This document shows, one piece after another, positions 17,186 to 26,444 of a DNA stretch of 64,000 nt. Positions within the stretch are counted from its first letter, which is position 1, and each line of letters starts with the position of its first letter. The DNA is from FEN-1297 sp046705645 (GTDB taxonomy: Bacteria; Bacteroidota; Ignavibacteria; Ignavibacteriales; Ignavibacteriaceae): assembly GCA_046705645.1 (NCBI GenBank), contig JBJKQE010000091.1, forward strand, positions 1 through 64,000, read 5' to 3'. The position numbers and the translations under genes were made by a program. The notes beneath the pieces are model-generated. The model was not told the DNA's origin. It was given only the letters and a program-made list of their open reading frames with translations, and ran no database searches.

Positions 17186-18127
17186 CTATTTTTTTTCAAT
17201 ATTTATGTCTCCACCTGAAGTTCTTACATAAAGAGAATTACCTCCGGTGTTTAGATCAGCTTCATATTTTGATGATGAAATTTTTTCAACATTATTTGCC
17301 TTAAAATCGCAATTTATATCCCCGCCCGATGCATGAAGGTCAGCGTGGGCATTAAAATCATTAGGCAGTTTTACAACTACATCCCCCCCCGAAGATCTTA
17401 ATTTTATACCCAGATTTTTGCCTGAATAATTTAATTTTATTTCTCCTCCGGAAGTAGATGCATCAATCTTGCCGTTACTGCCGTTTAGTTCCACATCTCC
17501 TCCGGATGTAGATGCATTAATATCGCCTTCAAATTCTTCCGATTTAATGTCTCCTCCAGATGTACTTAAATTTTGATTCCCATTTGCATTATTTAAATTG
17601 ATATCACCACCGGAAGTTGAAATGTCTAATTTCCCATTTGTGTTTTTAACAGTAATATCTCCTCCCGAAGACTTTAACGTTATACTGCCCGTAAGATTTG
17701 TTAAATTTATATCCCCGCCGCTGCTTGAAACACTAGCATTATAATTTTTAGGAAGAATAACTTCAAATCTTAAATTAATTCCATTAAACAAGTTGAAAAC
17801 ATTCCACTTGTTTTTTATCTTAGCAGTAACTGATACACCATTGCCGGTATTTTCAAAATCAAAGGTAATATTTTCCTTTGCTTTTTCATTCCCTAAAATT
17901 TTAATGTAAACTGTAGACGACTCGGTTGTAGAAATATAAACATCGCCTGAAGCTGCTTTTAGTTCAAAATTCTTGCCTTGAGTAGTATTAAAAGTTTTTT
18001 CTTCCAAAACTTTTAAATTGCTGTCTGTTGTTCCATGAAAATCATTGCATGCAATAGACGAAAAGCTAAATACAAATAAAAGAAGGATATTGAGTAAGCT
18101 TATTTTGAATAAGTATTTTTGGGTCAT
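17186..18127 (-). CDS. DUF4097 family repeat lipoprotein
   Basis: A 313-residue exported protein with an N-terminal hydrophobic segment ending in SSIAC (Cys27), likely a lipobox. The body is a regular beta-repeat of the DUF4097/adhesin-like type. The sequence S-(S/T)-S-G-G-(D/E)-(I/V) recurs about ten times at spacings of roughly 13-20 residues, with neighbouring NLNNANGNQNL and SEEFEGDINA steps, which should stack as a beta-solenoid. Several such proteins sit in the envelope of Bacteroidota-like bacteria, but the role is not known. AAAGGAG precedes the start. A second-strand terminator lies downstream. Confidence 0.85.
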   Translation of the reverse strand: MTQKYLFKISLLNILLLFVFSFSSIACNDFHGTTDSNLKVLEEKTFNTTQGKNFELKAASGDVYISTTESSTVYIKILGNEKAKENITFDFENTGNGVSVTAKIKNKWNVFNLFNGINLRFEVILPKNYNASVSSSGGDINLTNLTGSITLKSSGGDITVKNTNGKLDISTSGGDINLNNANGNQNLSTSGGDIKSEEFEGDINASTSGGDVELNGSNGKIDASTSGGEIKLNYSGKNLGIKLRSSGGDVVVKLPNDFNAHADLHASGGDINCDFKANNVEKISSSKYEADLNTGGNSLYVRTSGGDINIEKK

Positions 18128-18513
18128 AATAAGTTGCTCCTTTATTTTTTAGGTTAGACTTGGATAAAATAAAAAAGATTACTGGCAGTTAACCAATATT
18201 TTTTAAAAATTATAGTAAAATTCTTTAATTAGGATCAAAATTAGTTTGATTGGTAAATAAGTTAAAAGGAAGGTGTATTTTTAATAGTAAAGTGAAAAGC
18301 CCCTTTTTTAACCGCATTGTATTTAATTATCGATTAATTAGGAAATTATTACCTTAGTGGTATACATCACGATAACTAAAATATCTTAAGATGTAAAGAT
18401 TTAAATGTATTTTTTTATGAAGAAAAAAAATAACTTTAAAAGTTTTTTATGTATGTATTTTTTATCTGAAAGAAAATATTATTTATCCTATTTCCCTAGA
18501 ATTTGAGTTGTAG
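18128..18513. other. Intergenic region, no gene seen
   Basis: 386 bp between the divergent DUF4097 gene and the barrel-like gene at 18514. AT-rich, with no recognisable gene, RNA or strong hairpin. Confidence 0.3.
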
Positions 18514-19101
18514 ATGAAATCTTTCTTACTGTTCATTTGGATGGCTGCTGTTCTTCTTTATGCACCTTTTATACTAAGTCAAAGTTTTGAGAGTAGTGCT
18601 TTCGGTGCACCTGTTTTTAAATTTACTACCTTAAAAGGTCAAAGTGCATTGTTAATAGGGGGGCGGGGAGGCTGGATGATTAATAAAAGCATTGTTTTGG
18701 GTGGCGGATTTTATGCTCTTGCAAACAATGTAAAATCAGGTATTATAGATCCTCAAAACGGTCAGAACGTTTCTATGGGATTCAACTACGGCGGATTGGA
18801 ATTTGAATATATCTTTTTATCGGAGGCTTCGATTCATGCCTCTCTTGATATGCTTTTGGCGGGCGGAGGAGTTACATTTGTAGCTTCTAACCAAAATACG
18901 TCTCATTTAAATTATTACAGCCAGGACCTTTTGGTTTGGGAACCAGAAGTAAACATTGAATTCAAAATTGTTAATTGGCTTCACCTTGCTGCAGGAATCA
19001 GTTACAGAATTATTAGCAGCTATGATGGTTACTATGGAATAAGTAAAGGTGATTTAAGCGGATATAACGGAGTACTTACTTTTAAATTCGGAACATATTG
19101 A
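18514..19101 (+). CDS. Hypothetical outer-membrane beta-barrel-like protein
   Basis: A 195-residue exported protein of unknown family. The first 22 residues look like a signal peptide (FLLFIWMAAVLLYAPFILSQ). The mature part alternates polar and hydrophobic residues in strands such as SALLIGGRGGWMINKSIVLGG, NYGGLEFEYIFL and HLAAGISYRII, and it ends in an aromatic (FKFGTY), as in small 8-stranded outer-membrane barrels. It is 40 bp upstream of the DUF2279 gene on the same strand and is probably co-transcribed with it. Confidence 0.6.
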   Translation: MKSFLLFIWMAAVLLYAPFILSQSFESSAFGAPVFKFTTLKGQSALLIGGRGGWMINKSIVLGGGFYALANNVKSGIIDPQNGQNVSMGFNYGGLEFEYIFLSEASIHASLDMLLAGGGVTFVASNQNTSHLNYYSQDLLVWEPEVNIEFKIVNWLHLAAGISYRIISSYDGYYGISKGDLSGYNGVLTFKFGTY

Positions 19102-19141
19102 TTAAAAATCATATTCTATACAGAATTGCTGAGTTATTAAA

Positions 19142-20209
19142 ATGCAGATTATAGATAAGCACATTGGTTACAAATTTAATTTTATTATTATTTTAATTCT
19201 AATATTTTATTGTTCTAATCAAAGTATTTTCGGCGTTCAGCTCAATGGATTACCCGATTCTACAATAAATAAAAATACACAATCTCCCGATACGGTAAAT
19301 TATGTACCGCTGTCAAGATTTACTTATGCCAATCAGCGCAGATACACTCTGGATGGTTCGTTACCAAGAAAGATAACTAAAATTAAACCTGTAAATGCTG
19401 CTATTGTCGGAGGAGTTTATTTGGGAGCAATCGTATTTTTACATATTCATCAACAGCATGCATGGTGGAGCGGAAGCCGAGGTAATTTTCATTTTGAAGA
19501 GGACTGGGTATCGGCATTACAGGTTGATAAGGCGGGGCATGCTTTTGGCGGCTATATTACTTCATATGTTATGAGCGAAGGCTTAATGGCTTCCGGTTTA
19601 TCATGGGATGAAGCTACTTTATGGGGGAGTGCCTTTGGGCTCGCATACCAAACTTATGTGGAAACGGAAGATGGTTTTGCCAAGCAATGGGGTTTTAGCC
19701 CATCCGATTGGTACTTCGATGCGTTGGGTCCGCTTTTCTTCCTATCCCAACATTATGTCCCCGCACTTCAAAATATTACTCCTAAATGGCAGTATATCCC
19801 ATCGGAATGGACCGGCGAACCTGTTATAAACCGTCCGAGAACTTTTATAGATGATTATAACAGCTCTACATTCTGGTGGTCTTTAAATGTTTATAACATC
19901 CTTCCCGATAATGTAAAAAAATACTGGCTTCCCTGGCTAAACATTGCTGTGGGTTACGGCGCAGATGCTATTGATGTTAAGTTTAATCCGAACGGTCCGC
20001 CGGATCAATTATCAAGAAGAAGATATATTATCGGACTTGATTATAATTTGGTAAAGCTTCTTCCTAAAGGAGGATTTTTTTGGAATTGGTTGCGTCAAAG
20101 TTTGAATTTTCTTAAGCTTCCGTCGCCTGCAATAGAATTCACCAGTTCGGGTACAAAATTCAAACTATTATATCCGTTTAGAATTAGCCTGGGAAATTTA
20201 AAGTTTTAA
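19142..20209 (+). CDS. DUF2279 family exported protein (YfiM-like)
   Basis: A 355-residue protein with an N-terminal export signal (about residues 11-32). The core has the DUF2279 signature: VDKAGHAFGGYITSYVMSEG, then GSAFGLAYQTYVETEDGF and the SPSDWYFDALGPLFF motif. After this come a WxxxNVYNILPDNVKKYWLPW part and a C-terminal strand-rich part (RRYIIGLDYNLVKLL). DUF2279 proteins are predicted envelope lipoproteins or membrane proteins of unknown function. It follows the barrel-like gene and precedes a GNAT gene by 13 bp, suggesting one transcript of three genes. Confidence 0.8.
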   Translation: MQIIDKHIGYKFNFIIILILIFYCSNQSIFGVQLNGLPDSTINKNTQSPDTVNYVPLSRFTYANQRRYTLDGSLPRKITKIKPVNAAIVGGVYLGAIVFLHIHQQHAWWSGSRGNFHFEEDWVSALQVDKAGHAFGGYITSYVMSEGLMASGLSWDEATLWGSAFGLAYQTYVETEDGFAKQWGFSPSDWYFDALGPLFFLSQHYVPALQNITPKWQYIPSEWTGEPVINRPRTFIDDYNSSTFWWSLNVYNILPDNVKKYWLPWLNIAVGYGADAIDVKFNPNGPPDQLSRRRYIIGLDYNLVKLLPKGGFFWNWLRQSLNFLKLPSPAIEFTSSGTKFKLLYPFRISLGNLKF

Positions 20210-20222
20210 ATATTATAAAAAC

Positions 20223-20672
20223 ATGAATATTGATTTCAGCATTGCAAAAGAAAACGATATTGAATTTCTTTTAGTTATGATGTCTGATTTCTATGAACAT
20301 GAAAAAATTCAATTTAATAAAGAAGTACTTCACTCCGCATTAATTGATATTATCCGCCATCCTTCTTTAGGAAAAATTTGGCTGATTAATTTAGATTCCG
20401 AAGTGATCGGTTATTTTATTTTAACATTTATGTTTAGTATGGAATTCAAAGGAAGAAATGCACTTTTAGATGAATTTTATATTAAGGATAGTCATAGAAG
20501 GAAAGGAATCGGCAAACAAACTCTTGAGTTCATTGAGCAGCAATGCAAGTTAAGTAATATTCAAACGCTTCATCTTCAAGTAAATAAGTTTAATCCGTCG
20601 GCAAAAAAGTTATATGATTCGTTCAACATGCAAACAATTGATAGAATTTTTATGAAAAAAGAATTTGATTAA
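20223..20672 (+). CDS. GNAT family N-acetyltransferase
   Basis: A 149-residue acetyl-CoA-dependent acetyltransferase of the Gcn5-related fold. Visible are the N-terminal strand (DFSIAKENDIEFLLVMMSDF), motif A with the acetyl-CoA pyrophosphate loop HRRKGIGKQTLEFIEQQC (R/Q-x-x-G-x-G type), and motif B HLQVNKFNPSAKKLYDSFNM. The acceptor cannot be deduced. Only 13 bp separate it from the DUF2279 stop, so it is likely the last gene of that transcript. Confidence 0.87.
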   Translation: MNIDFSIAKENDIEFLLVMMSDFYEHEKIQFNKEVLHSALIDIIRHPSLGKIWLINLDSEVIGYFILTFMFSMEFKGRNALLDEFYIKDSHRRKGIGKQTLEFIEQQCKLSNIQTLHLQVNKFNPSAKKLYDSFNMQTIDRIFMKKEFD

Positions 20673-20752
20673 AAAATGTAAATCTTCAATAATGTTATAT
20701 ACTTAATTTTTTAAGGAAATTAATACTTTTCCGATTTTCTTAAACGCTGTTA

Positions 20753-21292
20753 TTATTTTTCTACCGACCTAAAATATTCAAGAATTTCCCTTGCATCTTC
20801 CTTTGTTAATTGTTGATCAGGCATAACAATCTTATACTCATCAACAAGTTTTTTCATAATAGGATCCTTTTTTTGCATGTCTACGGTATTTAATAAATAA
20901 TTCATTATAAATGCTGGAGTATTTTTCTTTGTAATGTTTCTTAGAGGCGGACCGACTAACCTGGTATCCAGTTGATGGCAGGCTACGCATTTTGTGCTAA
21001 ATATTTTCTTCCCCTTTTCAACTAAGTCTTTATTAATCGGGCCTAAATTTACTTCTTTGATCGGTCCTATTCCATTATCATCCGGAAATTCATATTTCGA
21101 TTTAGCCTCAGTTTGACTTGAAGAACTGCTAGATTGAGTTTGCATATTAGCTTTATTTTGGTGTTGAACCGGAGGATTTTCAGAAGTATCAGGTGCAGGC
21201 TGTTTTTCGCTTTGATATTTATGATCAGAACAAGAAATATTTATAAGTGCTAAGCCGATAATAAGTATAAAAATGTATTTAAGTTTCATCAA
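20753..21292 (-). CDS. Small c-type cytochrome lipoprotein
   Basis: A 179-residue exported cytochrome c: lipobox INISC (Cys21), a long low-complexity Ser/Gln/Asn linker (about 30-65), the conserved GIGPIKEVNLGPI segment, heme site CVACH at residues 102-106 and the probable axial Met157 in VMPDQQ. Its heme domain is clearly paralogous to the product at 25908, which lies next to the cytochrome bc genes. It probably carries electrons between the bc complex and a terminal oxidase or other acceptor, tethered to the membrane by lipid. The partner oxidase is not in the window. Confidence 0.85.
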   Translation of the reverse strand: MMKLKYIFILIIGLALINISCSDHKYQSEKQPAPDTSENPPVQHQNKANMQTQSSSSSSQTEAKSKYEFPDDNGIGPIKEVNLGPINKDLVEKGKKIFSTKCVACHQLDTRLVGPPLRNITKKNTPAFIMNYLLNTVDMQKKDPIMKKLVDEYKIVMPDQQLTKEDAREILEYFRSVEK

Positions 21293-21575
21293 TTCCTCCG
21301 GAAATTATTGAAGATATTAATTTCTATCATCAATAATTCAGTTGTTAAAGTTTACTTTGTTCTTTTTAAAATTATAATTGATTTTGGTAATTAAACTTTC
21401 AATAATAAATATTTATAGCTAACCAGGCAAGAATTAAAATCCGTTATTATAATGACTGTGAGATTACTCAATCAAATTTTCAGTTTATTTTACTTTGTAG
21501 TAAATGATTTTAACAACATCAATATGATTTTAATTTGAGTGAAGGATTAAATTATATTCATGAGAAATTTTTTAT

Positions 21576-22832
21576 TTAGTTTTTCTTTAATATTACCAGA
21601 CAGCTTCCTACAGGTCTTTCACCGGTTCTATCGGATGGATGATTTACAACTTTTCCATCTATTACCATTGTAGTTGAACCCCCTCCGTCAAGATTTAATC
21701 CTTGATAAACTCCATGTGAAATCATAAGATCTGCAAATTCTTTTAATGACATTCCGGAACTTGATTCCTGTCTGCCGTCAACAGTAAAAAAGTATAAATA
21801 CGTACTGTCTTTTGAAAATCCAATACCTGTTCTGGGGTGTTGAGTTACGGTAAAATACTTTTTTAATCCGAAAAGAGTATCGGATTCGGCAGGAAGATTT
21901 TTACCGTTAACAACAATTCTAGGCAAACCTCCGGTTAAAGTATATATTTTCCCAAAATTCGGATTCATATTTAATAAAATTTTTACAGTGTCATTTTCCG
22001 ATATTTTTTGATCAAGTGTTTCTGCCGTTTTATTTGATGCTGAAAGTATATAACCTATTGTCGGAATGTTAGTTTCACCCGAATTGTCCCACTTGCTTGA
22101 TACGGCAAATAGTAGTGTGTCGCCTAAATTTCCGGCCGGTTTCAGATCGGTTTCCGAAAGTTTCCATCGAGGATGTTTTCCCGGTGTTTTTTTACCCTCA
22201 TAGAAATTATAAAGTGTAATAGCAGAACTATCGGTTTTAGAGTTAATCCTGTCTATTTTAAAAATTGATCCGTCTTTTAAAATTAATTTACCATTTAAAG
22301 AAAAATGTTCAATCAATGGTTTGCCGTTTTTTGTAAGAGCAAATTGAGAAAAAATATGGCCGCTTCTTATATCGGTATTTCCGGAAATTGCTTTAACAAA
22401 TTCTCCTTTGGAAATCATATTATTAACAATTTCTCCATCGGGTTCCCAGAAATCTGCATTTATTGCAGCAATAACTTTAAATCTTTCAATATTTAAGCGG
22501 GCTGAAACCATACTAGTTGTTGCTTTTGAATGTAAAAGATTGTCTGCTTTAATCGCATCAATAATGAATGATTTATTTTTTAAGTCAATTTTTAAAGTAT
22601 TGATAACTAATCGATCTTTTTTGTTTATTATTTGTTGATGATATATCCCGGGAGCAATTTCTATAGTCTGATTAATACTTTTATTTTGAGCTGTAAGAAA
22701 AGCGCAATCTATAAAAAGGATTAAAATGATATGGGAAAAAATTAAGATTTGATGCCTTGGTGTTCCTATTTCGATTTTGTTCCTTTTTAAAATAAAGAAG
22801 TGTCTTAAGGTTAAGAGTTTATTAATAATCAT
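21576..22832 (-). CDS. Phosphodiester glycosidase family (NAGPA-like) exported protein
   Basis: A 418-residue protein with an NAGPA/DUF2233-type catalytic domain. The most diagnostic part is the C-terminal GVYQGLNLDGGGSTTMVIDG and SDRTGERPVGSCLVI, plus FTVDGRQESSSGMSLKEFAD. The human relative uncovers mannose-6-phosphate by removing GlcNAc from a phosphodiester; bacterial members act on cell-surface or teichoic-type phosphodiester glycans, and some are only exopolysaccharide-associated. The start is uncertain: the given ATG puts 30 charged residues before the hydrophobic segment FSHIILILFIDCAFLTA, so a start further in is possible. It sits between two electron-transport blocks, but no functional link is evident. 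Confidence 0.82.
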   Translation of the reverse strand: MIINKLLTLRHFFILKRNKIEIGTPRHQILIFSHIILILFIDCAFLTAQNKSINQTIEIAPGIYHQQIINKKDRLVINTLKIDLKNKSFIIDAIKADNLLHSKATTSMVSARLNIERFKVIAAINADFWEPDGEIVNNMISKGEFVKAISGNTDIRSGHIFSQFALTKNGKPLIEHFSLNGKLILKDGSIFKIDRINSKTDSSAITLYNFYEGKKTPGKHPRWKLSETDLKPAGNLGDTLLFAVSSKWDNSGETNIPTIGYILSASNKTAETLDQKISENDTVKILLNMNPNFGKIYTLTGGLPRIVVNGKNLPAESDTLFGLKKYFTVTQHPRTGIGFSKDSTYLYFFTVDGRQESSSGMSLKEFADLMISHGVYQGLNLDGGGSTTMVIDGKVVNHPSDRTGERPVGSCLVILKKN

Positions 22833-23103
22833 TGACTTATATCTAAAGTGGTACAGAATTTAATTTCTATTTTTAAAATAATAATTAAAAGATTAATAAT
22901 TCGAATTATACTTCACCCTAAGGTGAGCGGAACTTTATTACCGCAAGTAAACAATATTTATTTCTTTGAACTTAAATTTTAAGTAGTTAATCGACAAATG
23001 TTTCTATTATACAATTAATAATCTTCATTTAAAGACCGACCTGCTTAATTGAATTCAATAAACCAAAATTGAAATCCCATTTTGCAGAATCAGTTTAATA
23101 GAG

Positions 23104-25062
23104 TCAATTATTTTTAGTCTTTTTGTTATTGAAGCTAATAAAAATTAAACCTAAACATAGCGCTGCAAATACTAATCCTATTATTAAAAAATATTGTTTC
23201 GGGGAAAAAGAAGTTACCTCAAGCTGTGCACGATTAACTCCGTTAAGATTTAAAATATACGCTTCTATATTTGCTATTTGCTGCTGTGTTAATGTATAAG
23301 AGTCACCATAGTCAAACATATGCAAAGCTGGATTTGGTCCCGCCGGTGTTGCTCCATGTTGTATAAATTTATCAATATTATTTGCAAATTCCTGGGGATT
23401 CTTGCTGAATAAATCATTCGTTACCGGATTCAAAGCAGGCACTTTTCCCAATGAGGATCCAGGATTTGTAATTCCTCCTGCTCCATTAGTTCCATGACAC
23501 GATTCGCAGTCTTGTTGAAATAATAAAGCACCGTGTGCTACGTTGCCAATCATACTGGCAGCCGGACCCGGAATATTGAATTCCTTACTATTCATTGGCT
23601 GATTTGCCGTATCCGAATTGGATGCAGCTGAATTATTTGATTGTCCGCTAGAACTAGAATTTGAAGATGTTGGACTGTTGGTTGAATTATTTGAATTTGT
23701 AGTACCGGCGGGATGAGGACTTAATAAATAATCAGCTAGATTATTCAGCTGTGAAGTATTTAACATTGAAAATGAAGGCATAACAGATTTAGGAAAATGC
23801 TTTTTAGAATCAGTTAATTGAGTAAGGATCCATTCTCTGGTTCTGCCTTTTTGAGATTCATTTGTTAAATCCGGTCCAATTTTTCCACCAGAACCACTCA
23901 TAGTATGGCAAGCTACACATCCGTATGTAGCAAACAGTTTTTCTCCAGCCAATGCTGAAGGCGATAATTTGAAGGTTTTTGTCGAAACCTTTTTAGGCGG
24001 CTGCTTTATGGTTTTTACTTTACTATTGTAGCCTGTAATTGTAAGAGTGAGAAGTAAAATAACAAATACAAAACCTCCAAGCATCATTGCAGGTCGTTTA
24101 AGGGGATTTCTTTCTGATCTTCGATCAAGGAAGGGTAATGAAACAAAAATAAAAATAACTAATGTAGGAATGCCAACAGTACCGATTACTTCCAACGCTC
24201 CCGGGAAAAATTTTAAAGCTTGATATAAGAATAGAAAATTCCATTCCGGTTTCGGAGTAAATGTTGTGTCAAGCGGATCGGCTGGGCCAGTAAAAGGCGG
24301 CGCACTAAAAGCAGATAAAGTAACTAGTAATAAGAAAAGTAATACGGCAATTAAAATATCCCTGCTGACTTGATCGGGCCAAAAGTTACCTTTAAATTTT
24401 CTCTTATCTTCAGACCAGGGGCCAACACTCCCAAATTTTCTAAAAGCTATTAAGTGAGCCGAGATCATTATTATAGCTATACCCGGTATAATTGCGGTGT
24501 GCAGGATAAAAAATCGGGAAAGGGTCAGCTGTCCCATCATCTTTCCGCCGACAAGCAGAAATTTTAAACCGCTTCCGATAAATGGAATAGTTCCGGCAAT
24601 ACTTGTTCCCACTTCGGCGGCCCAATAACCTCTTTCGTCCCAGGGTAATGCTGCACCGGTAAAACTCATTCCAACGACTATCAACAGAAGAATAACTCCG
24701 ATCAGCCAGGTCATTTCGCGGGGTTTTTTATAAGCTCCCCAAATAAAAACCCTAAGCATATGAAGACCCACCAAAACTACCATTGCGCTAGCACCCCAAT
24801 AATGCAAGCCATGAATTAGCCAGCCATACGGTACAAATAGTCTTAAATAATTCAAACTGTCGTAAGCATGATCTACAGTCGGCACATAATAAAATAACTG
24901 CCAAATACCGGTTACAATTTGAAGAATGAAAATAAAAAGTGTTGCACTGCCAAGCGTAAAGAAAAAGCTAGCACCACCTGGAATCTCTTCATCTAAGCCT
25001 AACTGTAAAATCTTAGCGACAGGCATTCTGTCGTTAATCCATTTCCAAATTTTTGAAGCCAT
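23104..25062 (-). CDS. Cytochrome b fused to two cytochrome c domains (bc complex)
   Basis: A 652-residue fusion. Residues 1-~350 are a full cytochrome b with heme-ligand His pairs H87/H101 and H188/H203. The second pair has 14 residues between, as in b6-type proteins. The quinol-site PEWY motif appears as PEWN (272-275). Residues ~365-450 form a cytochrome c domain (CVACH 382-386). After a Ser/Asn-rich linker (~455-490) comes a second one (CESCH 519-523) and a final helix (~625-645). It oxidises quinol at the inner membrane, and the fused heme domains probably replace a separate cytochrome c1. The Rieske gene lies 8 bp upstream in the same operon. Confidence 0.92.
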   Translation of the reverse strand: MASKIWKWINDRMPVAKILQLGLDEEIPGGASFFFTLGSATLFIFILQIVTGIWQLFYYVPTVDHAYDSLNYLRLFVPYGWLIHGLHYWGASAMVVLVGLHMLRVFIWGAYKKPREMTWLIGVILLLIVVGMSFTGAALPWDERGYWAAEVGTSIAGTIPFIGSGLKFLLVGGKMMGQLTLSRFFILHTAIIPGIAIIMISAHLIAFRKFGSVGPWSEDKRKFKGNFWPDQVSRDILIAVLLFLLLVTLSAFSAPPFTGPADPLDTTFTPKPEWNFLFLYQALKFFPGALEVIGTVGIPTLVIFIFVSLPFLDRRSERNPLKRPAMMLGGFVFVILLLTLTITGYNSKVKTIKQPPKKVSTKTFKLSPSALAGEKLFATYGCVACHTMSGSGGKIGPDLTNESQKGRTREWILTQLTDSKKHFPKSVMPSFSMLNTSQLNNLADYLLSPHPAGTTNSNNSTNSPTSSNSSSSGQSNNSAASNSDTANQPMNSKEFNIPGPAASMIGNVAHGALLFQQDCESCHGTNGAGGITNPGSSLGKVPALNPVTNDLFSKNPQEFANNIDKFIQHGATPAGPNPALHMFDYGDSYTLTQQQIANIEAYILNLNGVNRAQLEVTSFSPKQYFLIIGLVFAALCLGLIFISFNNKKTKNN

Positions 25063-25070
25063 ATTTTACC

Positions 25071-25604
25071 TTAAATAATTTCTTTTTCAGGAACCCCGGG
25101 TTTAAATCTCTCCCATAAACCAAAGAGATTATTATTTTTTATTTTTGAAGGCAATGTATCTAAAGGTCTGGGCGCCGGTCCCGATACTACCTTACCATCT
25201 ATATTGAATACACTATGGTGACATGGACAAATAAATAATTTACGACCTTCATGCCATTGATAACGGCATCCCAAATGAGGACAAATGGGAGAAAATACGG
25301 TAGTTTCTGAATTTGAATTTTTAACCGCCCACACATTTTCAGGCTGAGTGTTTTTTATAAAAGCATCTTCCACCGTCATAACAAAAGGCAGGTTTACCGG
25401 TTCTCCGGTTTGGATGGAATTTATAGGTGCAATCTTGGAATAAACTTTATTTTTTTTCTTGCTAATTGTTCCGACCAATGATTCAATCATCGGGATACCT
25501 AATGTAACAGCTATAAAGCCTGTAAATATGCCGCTGACAATTTTAAAGAATTTTCGTCTGGAAATATTTTTTTCACTGTTCAGTTTAGTATTATCTAAAG
25601 CCAT
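25071..25604 (-). CDS. Rieske iron-sulfur protein of the bc complex
   Basis: A 177-residue membrane-anchored Rieske protein. A single N-terminal helix (about 20-45, with RRKFFKIVSG before it as in a twin-arginine-like signal) is followed by the [2Fe-2S] domain with CPHLGCRYQW and CPCHHSVF. These give the Cys-His/Cys-His ligands and the two additional disulfide cysteines, then GPAPRPLDTLP. It passes electrons from quinol to the heme c domains of the fused protein next to it. The stop is 8 bp before the cytochrome b start, and the pair forms the core of the quinol:cytochrome c oxidoreductase. Confidence 0.94.
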   Translation of the reverse strand: MALDNTKLNSEKNISRRKFFKIVSGIFTGFIAVTLGIPMIESLVGTISKKKNKVYSKIAPINSIQTGEPVNLPFVMTVEDAFIKNTQPENVWAVKNSNSETTVFSPICPHLGCRYQWHEGRKLFICPCHHSVFNIDGKVVSGPAPRPLDTLPSKIKNNNLFGLWERFKPGVPEKEII

Positions 25605-25907
25605 ATGAGATTCCTTATTTTCAGGAATTAAATTGATTCTTAATAAATAAAATATTCATTACATACATTTTTTTACTTTTATTTCAGACAATTTGAGCAA
25701 AGTTATTTTTATAAAACTAATAAATGTTTTATGATTAGTTTTAACAGTGGTTGAAAATTAAGGTTGATATATCATAATGATATATTTGTTCACTGATGTT
25801 CCGCAATATTTATTTAGAGTTGAAATAAGAGTAAGTTCGGATTTAATAATTGTTAATTATAAAAGGGTTGATTAAATATTTATCAACCCTTTATTAAATT
25901 AAAATTA
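25605..25907. other. Intergenic region upstream of the Rieske gene
   Basis: 303 bp. The left part should carry the promoter of the Rieske/cytochrome b operon; no confident boxes were picked. The right end holds the hairpin described at 25862. No gene is seen. Confidence 0.3.
25862..25892 (-). terminator. Terminator after the small cytochrome c gene
   Basis: AAAGGGTTGAT and ATCAACCCTTT form a perfect 11-bp stem around TAAATATTT. It lies 16 bp past the stop of the leftward cytochrome c gene; on the minus strand the stem ends in a TTTT run followed by ATAATT. Confidence 0.8.
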
Positions 25908-26399
25908 TTATTTTACATTTGATCTTAAATATTCGTAAACAGCACGTGCCTGGCTTTTGTTTAAACCTTGATCGGGCATTACAATACCATTGTATTCTTT
26001 GATCAATTTTTTTAATTCCGGTTCTTTCTTTTGCATTTCAGTAGTATTTAATAAATAATTCATTAAATATACCGGAGATGTTTTCTTTACAATAGGATTT
26101 AGTGCCGGTCCGACTAATTTGGAATCCAATCTATGGCAAGCAAAACATTTCGTATTAAAAATGTTTTTCCCTTCACTAACCAATTTTTCATTGATCGGAC
26201 CGAGTTTTACTTCTTTTATCGGACCAATTCCGATATTCTCTTTTGGCTTTTCTGTTTTCTTAACCGTTTTAGTCGAATCTTTTACGGTATTTTGGTTCGT
26301 AATAATTTTATTCATACTATTGATTTGACTTGCCTGGTTAGTGTTAAATGCAAAAAAAACAAGAACTAACAGAGCAACTGCTCCGATTATAATTTTCAT
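25908..26399 (-). CDS. Small c-type cytochrome next to the bc complex
   Basis: A 163-residue protein with an N-terminal hydrophobic anchor or signal (about 3-18), a charged linker, the conserved GIGPIKEVKLGPI, heme motif CFACH at 85-89, and the likely axial Met141 in VMPDQG. It is the paralogue of the gene at 20753, without its lipobox, so the two differ mainly in anchoring. It lies between the Rieske gene and the barrel cytochrome on the same strand, with a terminator after it, so it is transcribed separately from the Rieske/cytochrome b pair. Probably the periplasmic electron acceptor of the bc complex. Confidence 0.87.
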   Translation of the reverse strand: MKIIIGAVALLVLVFFAFNTNQASQINSMNKIITNQNTVKDSTKTVKKTEKPKENIGIGPIKEVKLGPINEKLVSEGKNIFNTKCFACHRLDSKLVGPALNPIVKKTSPVYLMNYLLNTTEMQKKEPELKKLIKEYNGIVMPDQGLNKSQARAVYEYLRSNVK

Positions 26400-26444
26400 A
26401 TTTTCTCCTGAAAAGATTAATTATTATTTGTCAAAAAAATCAAA

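Noticed and set aside
22912..22945. Small hairpin CACC-CTAA-GGTG as a terminator of cytochrome or glycosidase genes
   Set aside because: Only a 5-6 bp stem, no T tract, and it lies upstream of, not after, the glycosidase gene.
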